From: Oscillatoriales cyanobacterium PMM_0080
GTDB taxonomy: Bacteria > Cyanobacteriota > Cyanobacteriia > Cyanobacteriales > Microcoleaceae
Assembly: GCA_949127775.1 (NCBI GenBank)
Contig: CASBQF010000384.1
Location: 1 to 33,332, forward strand
Length of the DNA: 33,332 bases
Direction: 5' to 3'
Shown here: piece by piece, positions 1 through 7,693 of the stretch
Position numbering within the stretch: position 1 is the first letter of the stretch
Layout of the letters: each line of letters opens with the position of its first letter
Program-made: the position numbers and the translations under genes
Notes under the pieces: generated by a model
What the model was told of the DNA's origin: nothing
Databases searched by the model: none
The model's input: only the letters and a program-made list of their open reading frames with translations

Positions 1-430
1 ATTGGTAGATGCACCCTGATTAATTAACTCCCGACCAATTTTTGGCCGGGTTTTTTTTGGTCGATCCTCTGCGAGGGCTTCGCCAACGAGCTTTCGACAC
101 AAATTCTCGCAAACTGTCCTGAAACAAGCGCCCACCCACCGGAGACTAATTTAGTAGATGCACCCTGATTAATTAACTCCCGACCAATTTTTGGCCGGGT
201 TTTTTTTGTCGATCCTCTGCGAGGGCTTCGCCAACGAGCTTTCGACACAAATTCTCGCAAATTCGTCCTGAAAGAGGTGTGGAGATACCGGAGACTTAAT
301 TAGTAGATGCACCCTGATTAATTAACTCCCGACCAATTTTTGGCCGGGTTTTTTTTGCGGCGATCGCCCGCTTACCGCCAATTCTGGCAAATTTTCTCAA
401 ACTGTCCTGAAAGATAGTACCGTGATCCTG
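1..430 (+). repeat. Tandem ~149-bp repeat array, left block (continues off the window)
   Basis: Three copies of a direct repeat are seen, with the shared block GATGCACCCTGATTAAT at 8, 157 and 306 (spacing 149 and 149). Each copy then has a GC hairpin and an 8-T run (30-58, 179-207, 328-356). Between cores lie a short hairpin segment (CCTCTGCGAGG) and the motif GTCCTGAAA followed by a variable stretch of about 13-16 nt. The third copy diverges after its T-run (HIP1-like sequence from 360) and ends in a variant GTCCTGAAAGA at about 404 just before the higA stop. Short minus-strand reading frames here merely translate the repeat and are not genes. The array begins before base 1. Confidence 0.92.
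30..58 (+). terminator. Intrinsic-terminator-like hairpin of repeat unit 1
   Basis: CCCGACCAA (30-38) pairs with TTGGCCGGG (42-50) with one internal A-C mismatch and is followed directly by eight T. The same arrangement recurs in every unit. In the units with cores at 1597 and 1749 the 3' arm is changed to TTGGTTGAGAG, yet it still pairs with the upstream CTCCCGACCAA, which supports selection for the hairpin. Confidence 0.65.
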
Positions 431-440
431 GAGAAAAGCT

Positions 441-878
441 TTAGTCCATAAAAGCAGATGGCGAGATGTGAAATAACTCGGAAAGTTTTTTTAATTGACC
501 GACACTTAGTTCTCTATTGCCCATCATAACTTCGTCGATCGTCTCTTTACCCTCAAAAATTTCTAACAACTTTTCTGGCGAAACATTGTCTTCTTTTATT
601 AATATTTTTAGCAACGCAATTCCTTTCAAGGTAGACCAAATTTCGTGTTGTTCTTCATAGTCATATACCAGCATACCCAACACCTTTAAATAATCCCGAT
701 CGTCGGAGGTAATACTTGGGCTATCGAGAATTTCATTGATGCGGTTTTGCGTGGCGATTAATTGATCATCATTAGCGATCGGACGCGGTGGAAAGGTGGT
801 GATGAGTTCCATATAATAGTTACTAGGAGTTTTTAAACCAACTGTCATTTTTCCAATTCTCCTTGTTATATTCGGCAT
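441..878 (-). CDS. higA: HigA-type antitoxin with a C-terminal HTH
   Basis: This is a 145-residue protein (135 residues if the internal ATG at 848, giving MTVGLKTP, is used). The C-terminal quarter, ending LSVGQLKKLSELFHISPSAF, has the helix-turn-helix of Cro/CI-like HigA antitoxins. The middle is acidic and helical. In HigBA systems the antitoxin binds the HigB RNase and represses the operon. It lies directly downstream of higB and overlaps its 3' end by 26 to 56 nt depending on the start, so the two are co-translated. The toxin-first order is typical of HigBA. The gene ends next to the repeat array. The internal start is plausible because related proteins often begin near that point. Family assignment is by motif recognition and gene pairing. 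Confidence 0.85.
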   Translation of the reverse strand: MPNITRRIGKMTVGLKTPSNYYMELITTFPPRPIANDDQLIATQNRINEILDSPSITSDDRDYLKVLGMLVYDYEEQHEIWSTLKGIALLKILIKEDNVSPEKLLEIFEGKETIDEVMMGNRELSVGQLKKLSELFHISPSAFMD

Positions 879-1131
879 GAGTGAGTACGTAGCGGATGAA
901 AATTAACTGATATTCATAATCGATAAAAGTAATGAGTTGATAGTTGTTGCCACTGATATTGAAAATTGTCAAATTTTCTACAATATCTGCCGACCTAAAA
1001 ACTTGGCGGACTTCCGCTAGGTTTTTCCATGCTGCTTCGGACGTTCGCTGATACCATTGTAATAAATTGGGTTCTGCATTGGGGTGTTTTTCCCAAAATT
1101 CTCTCAGGGCTCTTTTACTAATAACTCGCAT
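823..1131 (-). CDS. higB: HigB-type mRNA interferase toxin
   Basis: At 102 residues this is the normal length for the HigB_toxin family (RelE fold, ribosome-dependent mRNA cleavage). Family hallmarks are visible in order: an N-terminal REFWEKHPNAE segment, LLQWYQ, WKNLAEVRQVFRSAD, FNISGNNYQLI, and the C-terminal YVLTHAEYNKENWKND. No frameshift or loss of a conserved block is seen, so the toxin looks intact. It is followed by and overlaps higA, forming a toxin-antitoxin operon on the minus strand. It starts 4 nt after the stop of the DUF433 reading frame. The module sits between two blocks of the same repeat array. Confidence 0.9.
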   Translation of the reverse strand: MRVISKRALREFWEKHPNAEPNLLQWYQRTSEAAWKNLAEVRQVFRSADIVENLTIFNISGNNYQLITFIDYEYQLIFIRYVLTHAEYNKENWKNDSWFKNS

Positions 1132-1134
1132 AAC

Positions 1135-1395
1135 TTAAAAAAAACTATCAACTATTACTCTATCAAAAAAACTCGATGTATAAAATACGTCTTCTTTGAG
1201 GCACTCCGTCGCGAAAGCAAACACAGCGTGGATAGATTCTGCATTCAGGTTTGGGTAATTTCCCAGAATTTGTTGCTGCGTCCAACCTTCTGAAAATAGA
1301 CCCAAAACGAACTCCACAGATAGTCGCGTTCCCTTAATTACAGGCTTGCCAAACAAAATTTTAGTATCTGATTAAATGTGTACTTTCCAGTTCAT
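1135..1395 (-). pseudogene. DUF433 (VapB-like) antitoxin gene with an in-frame stop
   Basis: Read from ATG at 1395, the frame gives MNWKVHI, then TAA (1374-1372), then SDTKILFGKPVIKGTRLSVEF and the rest of a DUF433 domain (LGLFSEGWTQQQILGNYPNL, AVFAFATECLKED). DUF433 proteins normally begin with an MNW..HI..(D/N)P..LFGKPVIKGTR-like stretch without a break, so the TAA replaces one codon of an otherwise intact gene. A shorter product from the TTG at 1356 (73 residues) is possible. DUF433 antitoxins usually precede a DUF5615 PIN-like toxin, but here higB follows within 4 nt and no DUF5615 gene is present. The gene is likely a decayed antitoxin, or one rescued by a non-ATG start. Confidence 0.7.
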
Positions 1396-1526
1396 GACCA
1401 GTTCGACTCTAAGGGGTTTTCATGTACGATCTGCCTAATTAGCTTTTAAATTAACGATTGCTGTCTTTAGCACGTATTAACTTTTAATTCTATTGCGTTT
1501 GGATGACTGTTTGACAACTTCGCGAT
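1396..1526. other. Intergenic spacer between the DUF433 remnant and the second repeat block
   Basis: This is AT-rich sequence without a convincing reading frame or hairpin. Repeat-array sequence resumes near 1527 with GCGATCGAACTTTCGCCAC. Confidence 0.5.
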
Positions 1527-2007
1527 CGAACTTTCGCCACAAATTATCGCAAACTGTCCTGAAAGAGGTGGTGTCGAGGCGGAGACTTAATTAGTAGATG
1601 CACCCTGATTAATTAACTCCCGACCAATTTTGGTTGAGAGTTTTTTTTTGGCGCGATCCTCTGCGAGGGCTTCGCGATCGAGCTTTCGACACAAATTCTC
1701 GCAAACTGTCCTGAAAGAGGTGTGGAGATACCGGAGATTAAATTAGTAGATGCACCCTGATTAATTAACTCCCGACCAATTTTGGTTGAGAGTTTTTTTT
1801 TGGTCGATCCTCTGCGAGGGCTTCGCCAACGAGCTTTCGCCACAAATTCTCGCAAACTGTCCTGAAAGAGGTGTGGAGATACCGGAGACTAATTTAGTAG
1901 ATGCACCCTGATTAATTAACTCCCGACCAATTTTTGGCCGGGTTTTTTTTGGTCGATCCTCTGCGAGGGCTTCGCCAACGAGCTTTCGCCACAAATTCTC
2001 GCAAACT

Positions 2008-2098
2008 GTCCTGAAAGAGGTGTGAAGATACCGGAGACTAATTTAGTAGATGCACCCTGATTAATTAACTCCCGACCAATTTTGGCCGGGTTTTTTTT
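2008..2098 (+). ncRNA. Candidate small RNA unit (representative of the array)
   Basis: From GTCCTGAAAG (2008) to the end of the eight-T run (2098) is a 91-nt stretch bearing the variable segment, the conserved GATGCACCCTGATTAAT block and a terminator-like hairpin. Comparable stretches occur in the other units. The plus strand is inferred only from the T-run. No promoter was recognised, and I cannot match the sequence to a known RNA family. Confidence 0.3.
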
Positions 2099-2393
2099 GG
2101 TCGATCCTCTGCGAGGGCTTCGCCAACGAACTTTCGTCACAAATTATCGCAAACTGTCCTGAAAGAGGTGTGGAGATACCGGAGACTAATTTAGTAGATG
2201 CACCCTGATTAATTAACTCCCGACCAATTTTTGGCCGGGTTTTTTTTTCGTCTTGCACCCAAAACCGCAAAACTTTAATAAATCAATAATTATCTGCGTT
2301 AATTTGGGTGCATCTGCGGTTAAAAATCCAATTTGTCCTGAAAGAAGACCTTGAGAGTGGAAACTACATCAAAGATGCACCCTGATTAATAAA

Positions 2394-2423
2394 CCCCAGC
2401 CAATTTTGGCCGGGGTTTTTTTT
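2394..2423 (+). terminator. Terminator-like hairpin closing the array
   Basis: CCCCAGCCAA (2394-2403) pairs with TTGGCCGGGG (2406-2415), with one mismatch on this strand (a G-U pair on the other), followed by eight T. It lies 28 nt from the convergent stop codon of the minus-strand gene at 2451 and may also help end that operon. Confidence 0.6.
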
Positions 2424-2450
2424 GATTGAAAATTGGATTAACCCATGAGG

Positions 2451-2672
2451 CTAAAGCGCCTTAAAAGACTGCACCTCAAGCACCGGGCCAATCATCGCAA
2501 AAGTCATCACATCCTTACGGACTTCACCTGTGACACTAACTTTCAAATCAGCTTTTTTTAACTCAGAAGGAGCATCCTTAAGTTCGTAAGTTTCCCCATC
2601 TTCGCCAACCAAAGCCCAAGTGCCCGGGCCCAATCCTTTGCGTTCAATTACACCTTTGACAGTAATACTCAT
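2451..2672 (-). CDS. Small conserved cyanobacterial protein of unknown function
   Basis: A 73-residue protein begins MSITVKGVIERKGLGPGTWALV and is rich in predicted beta-strand, with alternating hydrophobic residues through EDGETYELK and KVSVTGEVRKD. The pattern suggests a small OB-like barrel (DUF5818-like), though this is only an impression. There is no signal peptide or membrane segment. Its ATG overlaps the stop of the upstream subtilase gene by 4 nt (ATGA), so translation is probably coupled and the two proteins should be made together. Function is unknown. Confidence 0.75.
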   Translation of the reverse strand: MSITVKGVIERKGLGPGTWALVGEDGETYELKDAPSELKKADLKVSVTGEVRKDVMTFAMIGPVLEVQSFKAL

Positions 2673-4471
2673 GCCGATCGCACCTCTGTTTTAATTGCTA
2701 GACGCGCCAGTCCGAAACACAGCAAAGCATTGACAATCAAGAATGATTGTGCTACCAAACCAGTTCCCAATCCCCAGACTGCGGGAGACACAAAAGCATT
2801 CACTGCTAAACTGCTGGCAAAGCCGATCGAAATGGCGATCGCGATCCACTTCCACTGTTGATGTCCCAACAGCAAAGCAATCAAAATTCCTGGAATCAAA
2901 ACACTCGCAAACAAGGGATTCAGCATACTGCTGCCATTAATTGCGCCGCCAAGTTCGGGAATAGAACTGCCCATCAGGCGCATCGGCCACTGCGGCAGGT
3001 CAAATACAAACAGATTTCGCAGCCCGAAGAACCCAGAACTGCCAGCAATCAAGCCGCCGGAAAAGCCCCAAGTCCAAGCGAACGGGAAATAATTCCGCAA
3101 AAAGAAAGCCAGCAGATAGGAACCGAGCACCATTCCAATCTTAGGTAACAGGGCGACTGCACCGCCGTCGATCCAGAAACGCGGACTCAGATAGCCGTTG
3201 TCGCGCAACCAGCGGAAGAAATCGCGGAAGTTGATTTGTCCGCGCTGGGCTAGCTGAACTGCTGCTGCTGCGTCCAGGTTGCCGGCGCCAAAATGGTTTA
3301 GCGGATCTTCGCTGACAACTCGTGCCGATTGCAAGAGTACGCTGCGAATTTCGTCTGGTTCTGTGATACCGGAGGCTTTAATCAGGGCTGCAACGGCGGC
3401 AACGTGGGGAGATGCCATGCTGGTACCTTGGTAGCCTTCAAAAATTTCTGCACCGGTTTCTGGGTCGATCGTACTTTGCAGAATCTTGCCATTTTCCGAA
3501 CCGCCGGGGGCAGAAATATCAACTCCCGCGCCGAAGTTGGAGTAACCAGCTTTTTCGTCGTCTGGGCCGAGGGCAGAAACGCCAATGACGTGGGGATAAC
3601 GGGCAGGATAGGAAGCGGAACTATCGCCGGAGTTACCCGCGGCTGCGACGATTACAACGCCTTTAGAGTGGGCGTAGTCGATCGCCTCTGCCATTAACTG
3701 ACTTTCGCCACCGCCACCGAGACTCATGTTGATCACATCTGCGCCGTTGTCAGCAGCAAATTTAATTGCTTCAGCAATGTCGGAAACTGTGCCGCCACCG
3801 CTACCGCTTAACACTTTTAGCGGCATTAAAGATGCTTCGTAAGCGATGCCAGCAACGCCGTAATTGTTGTTAGTTGATTGGGCGACAGTACCTGCGACGT
3901 GAGTACCGTGGCCGTTGTCATCGAAGGCATCAGCGCGATCGTTTACAAAGTCGTAGCCCGGTACAAATTTGGTTTCTTTTAAGTCGGCGACGGGAGTAAT
4001 TCCCGTGTCAATTACCGCTACTGTTGTGCCGCTGCCTTTTGTTTCATTCCAAGCCGCTTCTACGTTGATACTGCGCAGATTCCACTGCTTGTTATACAGG
4101 GGGTCATTCGGAATCTCGAAGATGTTGTAGACGTAGTTTGGTTCAATGTATTCGGTATCTTTAGCCAAATTTGATTTTCTCAGGGCGTTTAGCAAAGTGC
4201 GATCGCCCTTAACTACATATACATTGTCGCCCGCTGAGAATTCGCTGTTGAGTTGTGGTGCGATTTTGTACTGCTGGGCGATCGTTTCTACTTGTTTTGC
4301 AATCTCAGCATTACCGATATCTTCGCGGAAATCCAGCACAATCGAGTCATAAGTGCCTTGAGTAGCAAGTCCTGGGAAATTAGAAATTGCCCAGCCGAGC
4401 CCGATTAAGAATAAGCACAGAAGGAAAAATTTTTTCATGGCCGATCGTCCGTGTAGGGAAGGCTTGTTCAC
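2669..4471 (-). CDS. S8 family (subtilisin-like) serine protease with membrane C-terminus
   Basis: The reading frame opens at a GTG (4471, 600 residues), but ATG at 4438, giving MKKFFLLCLFLIGLGW and 589 residues, starts directly at a signal or anchor segment and is the better start. With GTG numbering, an inhibitor-like propeptide covers about 44-118. The catalytic triad is Asp155 (VIDTGI), His188 (NGHGTHVAG) and Ser351 (GTSMASPHV), with Asn280 as oxyanion residue, so the enzyme looks active. After the protease domain (to about 408) come roughly four hydrophobic segments (about 445-485, 518-537, 541-560, 567-595), unusual for a plain secreted subtilase and suggesting a membrane-bound extracytoplasmic protease. 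Its stop overlaps the start of the small gene downstream. Confidence 0.93.
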   Translation of the reverse strand: MNKPSLHGRSAMKKFFLLCLFLIGLGWAISNFPGLATQGTYDSIVLDFREDIGNAEIAKQVETIAQQYKIAPQLNSEFSAGDNVYVVKGDRTLLNALRKSNLAKDTEYIEPNYVYNIFEIPNDPLYNKQWNLRSINVEAAWNETKGSGTTVAVIDTGITPVADLKETKFVPGYDFVNDRADAFDDNGHGTHVAGTVAQSTNNNYGVAGIAYEASLMPLKVLSGSGGGTVSDIAEAIKFAADNGADVINMSLGGGGESQLMAEAIDYAHSKGVVIVAAAGNSGDSSASYPARYPHVIGVSALGPDDEKAGYSNFGAGVDISAPGGSENGKILQSTIDPETGAEIFEGYQGTSMASPHVAAVAALIKASGITEPDEIRSVLLQSARVVSEDPLNHFGAGNLDAAAAVQLAQRGQINFRDFFRWLRDNGYLSPRFWIDGGAVALLPKIGMVLGSYLLAFFLRNYFPFAWTWGFSGGLIAGSSGFFGLRNLFVFDLPQWPMRLMGSSIPELGGAINGSSMLNPLFASVLIPGILIALLLGHQQWKWIAIAISIGFASSLAVNAFVSPAVWGLGTGLVAQSFLIVNALLCFGLARLAIKTEVRSA

Positions 4472-4691
4472 TACAATAACCCAATTTTAACCGCTGATGC
4501 CAGTTTTACGGGCGGCGGGGGCTGGATGACTTGCGGGCGTTTGGTATTTGGCGATGGTGGGCTGTTGGGCGATCGCCCGTAGCTCTACTTTTTCGTTTAA
4601 ATTGCCTCGTCGAGTCCGAGAAGTTCAATCAATTGTATGATTAGAGTAGATGGCAAACAGAACAAGCGAGTTTTTTTAACAAGGATATTGC

Positions 4692-5108
4692 ATGGAAAGA
4701 GGTTTAATGTGGTTGCCGCTGTTGGCAATTTTTATAGGGCTGGCTTGGGCTGGATGGAACGAGTATCAAAAGCTGGAAGCCTATCGCATCTGGGCTGAAC
4801 AATTCGCTAAGGCAAAGTATGATATTTATGCTGTACTTGGTCAGCAAGAAGATTGTTTGACTTGGGGGAAACCTACTCGCAGCGGGCCTGTGAATTTGCA
4901 AACTTTTTCTTTGAAAGATGTGCAGTCTATCCAATTATTAGTTAATGGCGCTGTGGTAGATTTAGAGTTGCCGCCGAATTCTGGAAAGGCGATCGTCCTG
5001 AAATTTTTGTTAAAAGATGCGGAGGCTGTGCAGGTTCCGTTTACAGAGGTTCCTCTAGCGACTAAGTGGGGAAAGTATTTGCAGCAAGAATTGCAGCGAT
5101 TTTTGTAA
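4692..5108 (+). CDS. Small single-pass membrane protein, unknown function
   Basis: A 138-residue protein opens with a hydrophobic segment (LMWLPLLAIFIGLAWAG, about 5-21) followed by a soluble domain. AAGGA 9 nt upstream of the ATG is a fair ribosome binding site. The soluble part has DCLTWGKPTRSGPVNLQTFSL and KDVQSIQLLVNG, with alternating hydrophobic positions consistent with a small beta-rich domain outside the membrane. I recognise no family. It is divergent from the subtilase gene and separated from it by about 220 nt. Confidence 0.7.
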   Translation: MERGLMWLPLLAIFIGLAWAGWNEYQKLEAYRIWAEQFAKAKYDIYAVLGQQEDCLTWGKPTRSGPVNLQTFSLKDVQSIQLLVNGAVVDLELPPNSGKAIVLKFLLKDAEAVQVPFTEVPLATKWGKYLQQELQRFL

Positions 5109-5273
5109 AATTATTCTCCGCAAAACTCTGGTTTTCGGGGACGGTTGCTGAGGTGGGAGAAAACGGGGTGCGATCCCGATCAGTCTTTTGTGATGGGGAA
5201 ATGATGCGGTGGGCGATTCCCTACGGGATAGCTTCGCTTCACGTACTTTTGTGATAATAAATAGACGAAGAAC

Positions 5274-6167
5274 TTATCTAAAAGCCTCAAGATAGCTATA
5301 AAGACAATCTGGCGTATCAGCACATTGAGATAAGTCAGAAATAATATTTCTTTTTGATAAAGATAGAACAACTTTGACTTTTTGAGTAAAATAAGGGTAG
5401 TTACCTTGGTTAGCTTCATCGCTCAGCTTTTGGAGAAAAGTGAGCAAAAATTCAATCTCAAATTTACCTCTAAAACTTTTTTGATAGCTACATCTTAACT
5501 CCGTTAGCTTTGAGTCTAACTCTTCTTGAGAGATGACGATCGAACGTGGAAACATAGTATATAAGTCATCACTTACATACTTTATTGTGATTTTATCCAA
5601 CTCAATGTTTACAAAACGCGACACACTTATATCTGAAATATTGAGTTCACTAGACTTATCTCTTTGACACGCAATCCAAATATTTAACAATTCAACAGCA
5701 TTATGGAACTCTTCTTGCAATTTTATATATAAAGAAACACATCTTTCAAAATTTTCATCCGACTCTATGAGCTTAAATTCGGTTCTCAAAACCTCAGAAA
5801 AACACTTGACTGAGGTGTAGAAGTTTTCTATCGAGTAACATGGAGTTTCATATATTCCGTTTAAACCCGATTCACTAATAGATTTATCAAAGTCTCTATC
5901 AATGAAATAAGCTGCTCTAATATTTGCATAATACTTTCTGGCTGAGAGCATTCTATGAATTCCTAAAACTCCTTCTTTGCCTTTACAAGACAAATAAAAA
6001 TCTTTTTTAGGTCTTATAATATTTTTTATCCTGATTCCATAGTATTTACTGTCTTCTCCTTCAAAAAAGCAATATAGCGCAGATGGATCTAGTTTATATA
6101 ATCGGGTGAATTGAGTAAATACGACTACCGCCTTATCTCGGGACGCTCTTAAAGTGTTTACAGACAT
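5274..6167 (-). CDS. ariB: DUF4435 TOPRIM-like effector, AriB-like (PARIS defence)
   Basis: A 297-residue protein has the DUF4435 signature: FFEGEDSKYY (Glu36, with Glu38/Asp39), then YFIDRDFD (Asp90, Asp92, Asp94), then YSIENFY (Glu114). These acidic positions form the metal site of TOPRIM nucleases. In PARIS systems the AriB effector is released from the AriA ATPase when a phage anti-restriction protein is sensed, and then cleaves host tRNA to stop infection. Length and domain fit AriB. It starts 4 nt after the stop of the ATPase gene, so the two form an operon. Codon and base use are clearly more AT-rich than in flanking genes, pointing to horizontal transfer. Other DUF4435-ATPase pairs exist, so the PARIS label is likely, not certain. 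Confidence 0.78.
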   Translation of the reverse strand: MSVNTLRASRDKAVVVFTQFTRLYKLDPSALYCFFEGEDSKYYGIRIKNIIRPKKDFYLSCKGKEGVLGIHRMLSARKYYANIRAAYFIDRDFDKSISESGLNGIYETPCYSIENFYTSVKCFSEVLRTEFKLIESDENFERCVSLYIKLQEEFHNAVELLNIWIACQRDKSSELNISDISVSRFVNIELDKITIKYVSDDLYTMFPRSIVISQEELDSKLTELRCSYQKSFRGKFEIEFLLTFLQKLSDEANQGNYPYFTQKVKVVLSLSKRNIISDLSQCADTPDCLYSYLEAFR

Positions 6168-6171
6168 TTAT

Positions 6172-7584
6172 TTATTTCTCTATCACAAATGTATCTAGAT
6201 CGTTAGCATTTAAATCTAGTTCGTTATCGAAGATGAATGGAGAATGAGTAACTGCTAATAGTAATTTACATTTACCTGACTTCAAAATATCTGGAAGTAA
6301 AAGCTTTTGCCACTCTATAGACAGCGATAACTCTGGCTCATCAAACAGCAAAATAAAGTCTTCAGAAGACTCTAAATAAATTCTAGAAAACAAAGATATG
6401 ATTTGCTTTTCACCAGAAGAAAGATTTTTAATATCAATCGGGTTCTTGTTTCGAGTCTGAATTATTGATATGTCTACATTTGCCTCATCATAAACAATAC
6501 GTTTTTTGTTTAAATACTCATTACATATTCTAGAAAACTGATTGATAGAATCGTCCTTTTCTTTTTGCTGTTCATATAAACCAACTAATTTTGATAAAAA
6601 ATAAACTAATTGACTGTATTGCTTATCGGAGTTTATTTCTCCTGAACTTACCAGTTTCTCAATTTTATTTCGATCGGACCTTGTTATATTATTTTCACCA
6701 ACACGGCTTAAAACTATATTGAGAGTGTCTGGTTGAATGCTGTCTCTCATTTCTTGGGTAATTTCTATGCCCTCTACAAACTGAGTTAAAATTTCACCCG
6801 TAACTTTTGAAAATAAATTAAGTGCTGAATTTTTAATTGTAGTTTTAATTTTGTCAAATCTGTCAATTACATCATTCATTCCAAATTGAATCAACTTGCC
6901 TTCTTCTTCCCCACGGCTTAACCGCTCAAACCTATCATCCTCGTATCCTAAACTTTTCAAATCTTCTTCGATTCTTCTATAAGTTGGGAAATACAAAACT
7001 GACTCGTTCAAGTTCTCTTGAATAGTTGCTCTAACTTTATCAATTTTACTTTTTTGCTCTATTTTTTTCTCACTTAAACTCCATTCTTCTATCAAGCTGT
7101 TAAAGTATTTAGGTGGAATACGTATTTCATATGTATCTATTAATTGAAGTATGCGTCTCCGAGCCGATTCAGAGGATGAACTTTTTCTGAGTTCTCTCTG
7201 CAACATCTCTATCTCTCGACTCGGCAAATAGCGTCTAAGAACAGGAATAATTTCAAAAACATCAGGATCATATAACGAATTTAAGTCACTTTTTTTGATT
7301 TCAACACTAACGCCAGATGTAAATTCAAGAACTACTGACTCAAACTCTACGGTGCTTAATTTATCAAATTTACAGGAAATTGAATAGTAAAGTGTATTGA
7401 GAATTGTAGTTTTCCCAGAACCATTTTCTGCAATTAAAATTACTGCTTCTTTATCAAAAGGTATCTCCACATCCTTAAAGCCAAATAAGCCGTTAATTGC
7501 AAACGACTTTAACTGACTTGAGTTGGGGTGTTCACCTAGTAACATAGTTAAGTTTTCCAGCTTTTGAACTTTTCTTTTATCCAT
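6172..7584 (-). CDS. ariA: AAA/ABC-type ATPase, AriA-like (PARIS defence)
   Basis: The frame is open from a TTG at 7596, but ATG at 7584 is the more conventional start (470 residues). With the longer numbering, Walker A is AENGSGKTT (56-64), followed by a long charged helical insertion with coiled-coil character (about 100-370). The ABC signature is LSSGEKQ (392-398), Walker B with DEP is at 412-421, and the switch His is in AVTHSP (His451). This is the AAA_15/RecF-like layout of AriA, which assembles as the sensor scaffold that holds AriB. The gene precedes the DUF4435 gene with a 4-nt gap. The DNA is AT-rich and nearly free of HIP1 sites, unlike its neighbours, which suggests recent acquisition. 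Confidence 0.8.
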   Translation of the reverse strand: MDKRKVQKLENLTMLLGEHPNSSQLKSFAINGLFGFKDVEIPFDKEAVILIAENGSGKTTILNTLYYSISCKFDKLSTVEFESVVLEFTSGVSVEIKKSDLNSLYDPDVFEIIPVLRRYLPSREIEMLQRELRKSSSSESARRRILQLIDTYEIRIPPKYFNSLIEEWSLSEKKIEQKSKIDKVRATIQENLNESVLYFPTYRRIEEDLKSLGYEDDRFERLSRGEEEGKLIQFGMNDVIDRFDKIKTTIKNSALNLFSKVTGEILTQFVEGIEITQEMRDSIQPDTLNIVLSRVGENNITRSDRNKIEKLVSSGEINSDKQYSQLVYFLSKLVGLYEQQKEKDDSINQFSRICNEYLNKKRIVYDEANVDISIIQTRNKNPIDIKNLSSGEKQIISLFSRIYLESSEDFILLFDEPELSLSIEWQKLLLPDILKSGKCKLLLAVTHSPFIFDNELDLNANDLDTFVIEK

Positions 7585-7693
7585 CACGATCGACAATCAA
7601 AGATACAACAGTCAAGATAAATCTTTATTGCACTTCAACTGTGGTCTAATACGGCATTATAGCGCGTGAAACTAAAACTGTCATTATTTGTAT

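Larger units (their letters stand above)
1527..2425 (+). repeat. Tandem ~149-bp repeat array, right block
   Basis: The conserved core GATGCACCCTGATTAAT occurs at 1597, 1749, 1900, 2049, 2197 and, in a diverged unit, 2374 (spacings 152, 151, 149, 148, 177). Each core is followed by a hairpin and T-run. The segment after GTCCTGAAAGA is GGTGTGGAGATACC in most units, but differs in the first (GGTGGTGTCGAGGC) and last (AGACCTTGAGAGT), so a short variable cassette sits in a conserved frame. In the unit with core at 1597, GGAG plus TTAATTA upstream of the core pairs with TAATTAA plus CTCC after it. No protein-coding gene is credible in the block. Confidence 0.92.

Noticed and set aside
24-2270. Several minus-strand reading frames of 69-80 codons in the repeat blocks
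   Set aside because: They recur with the same sequence in every repeat unit and begin and end in the repeats, so they reflect the repeat, not genes.
1-2425. CRISPR array
   Set aside because: Units of about 149 bp with mostly conserved sequence, terminators and no short unique spacers of constant length do not fit a CRISPR array, and no cas gene is in view.
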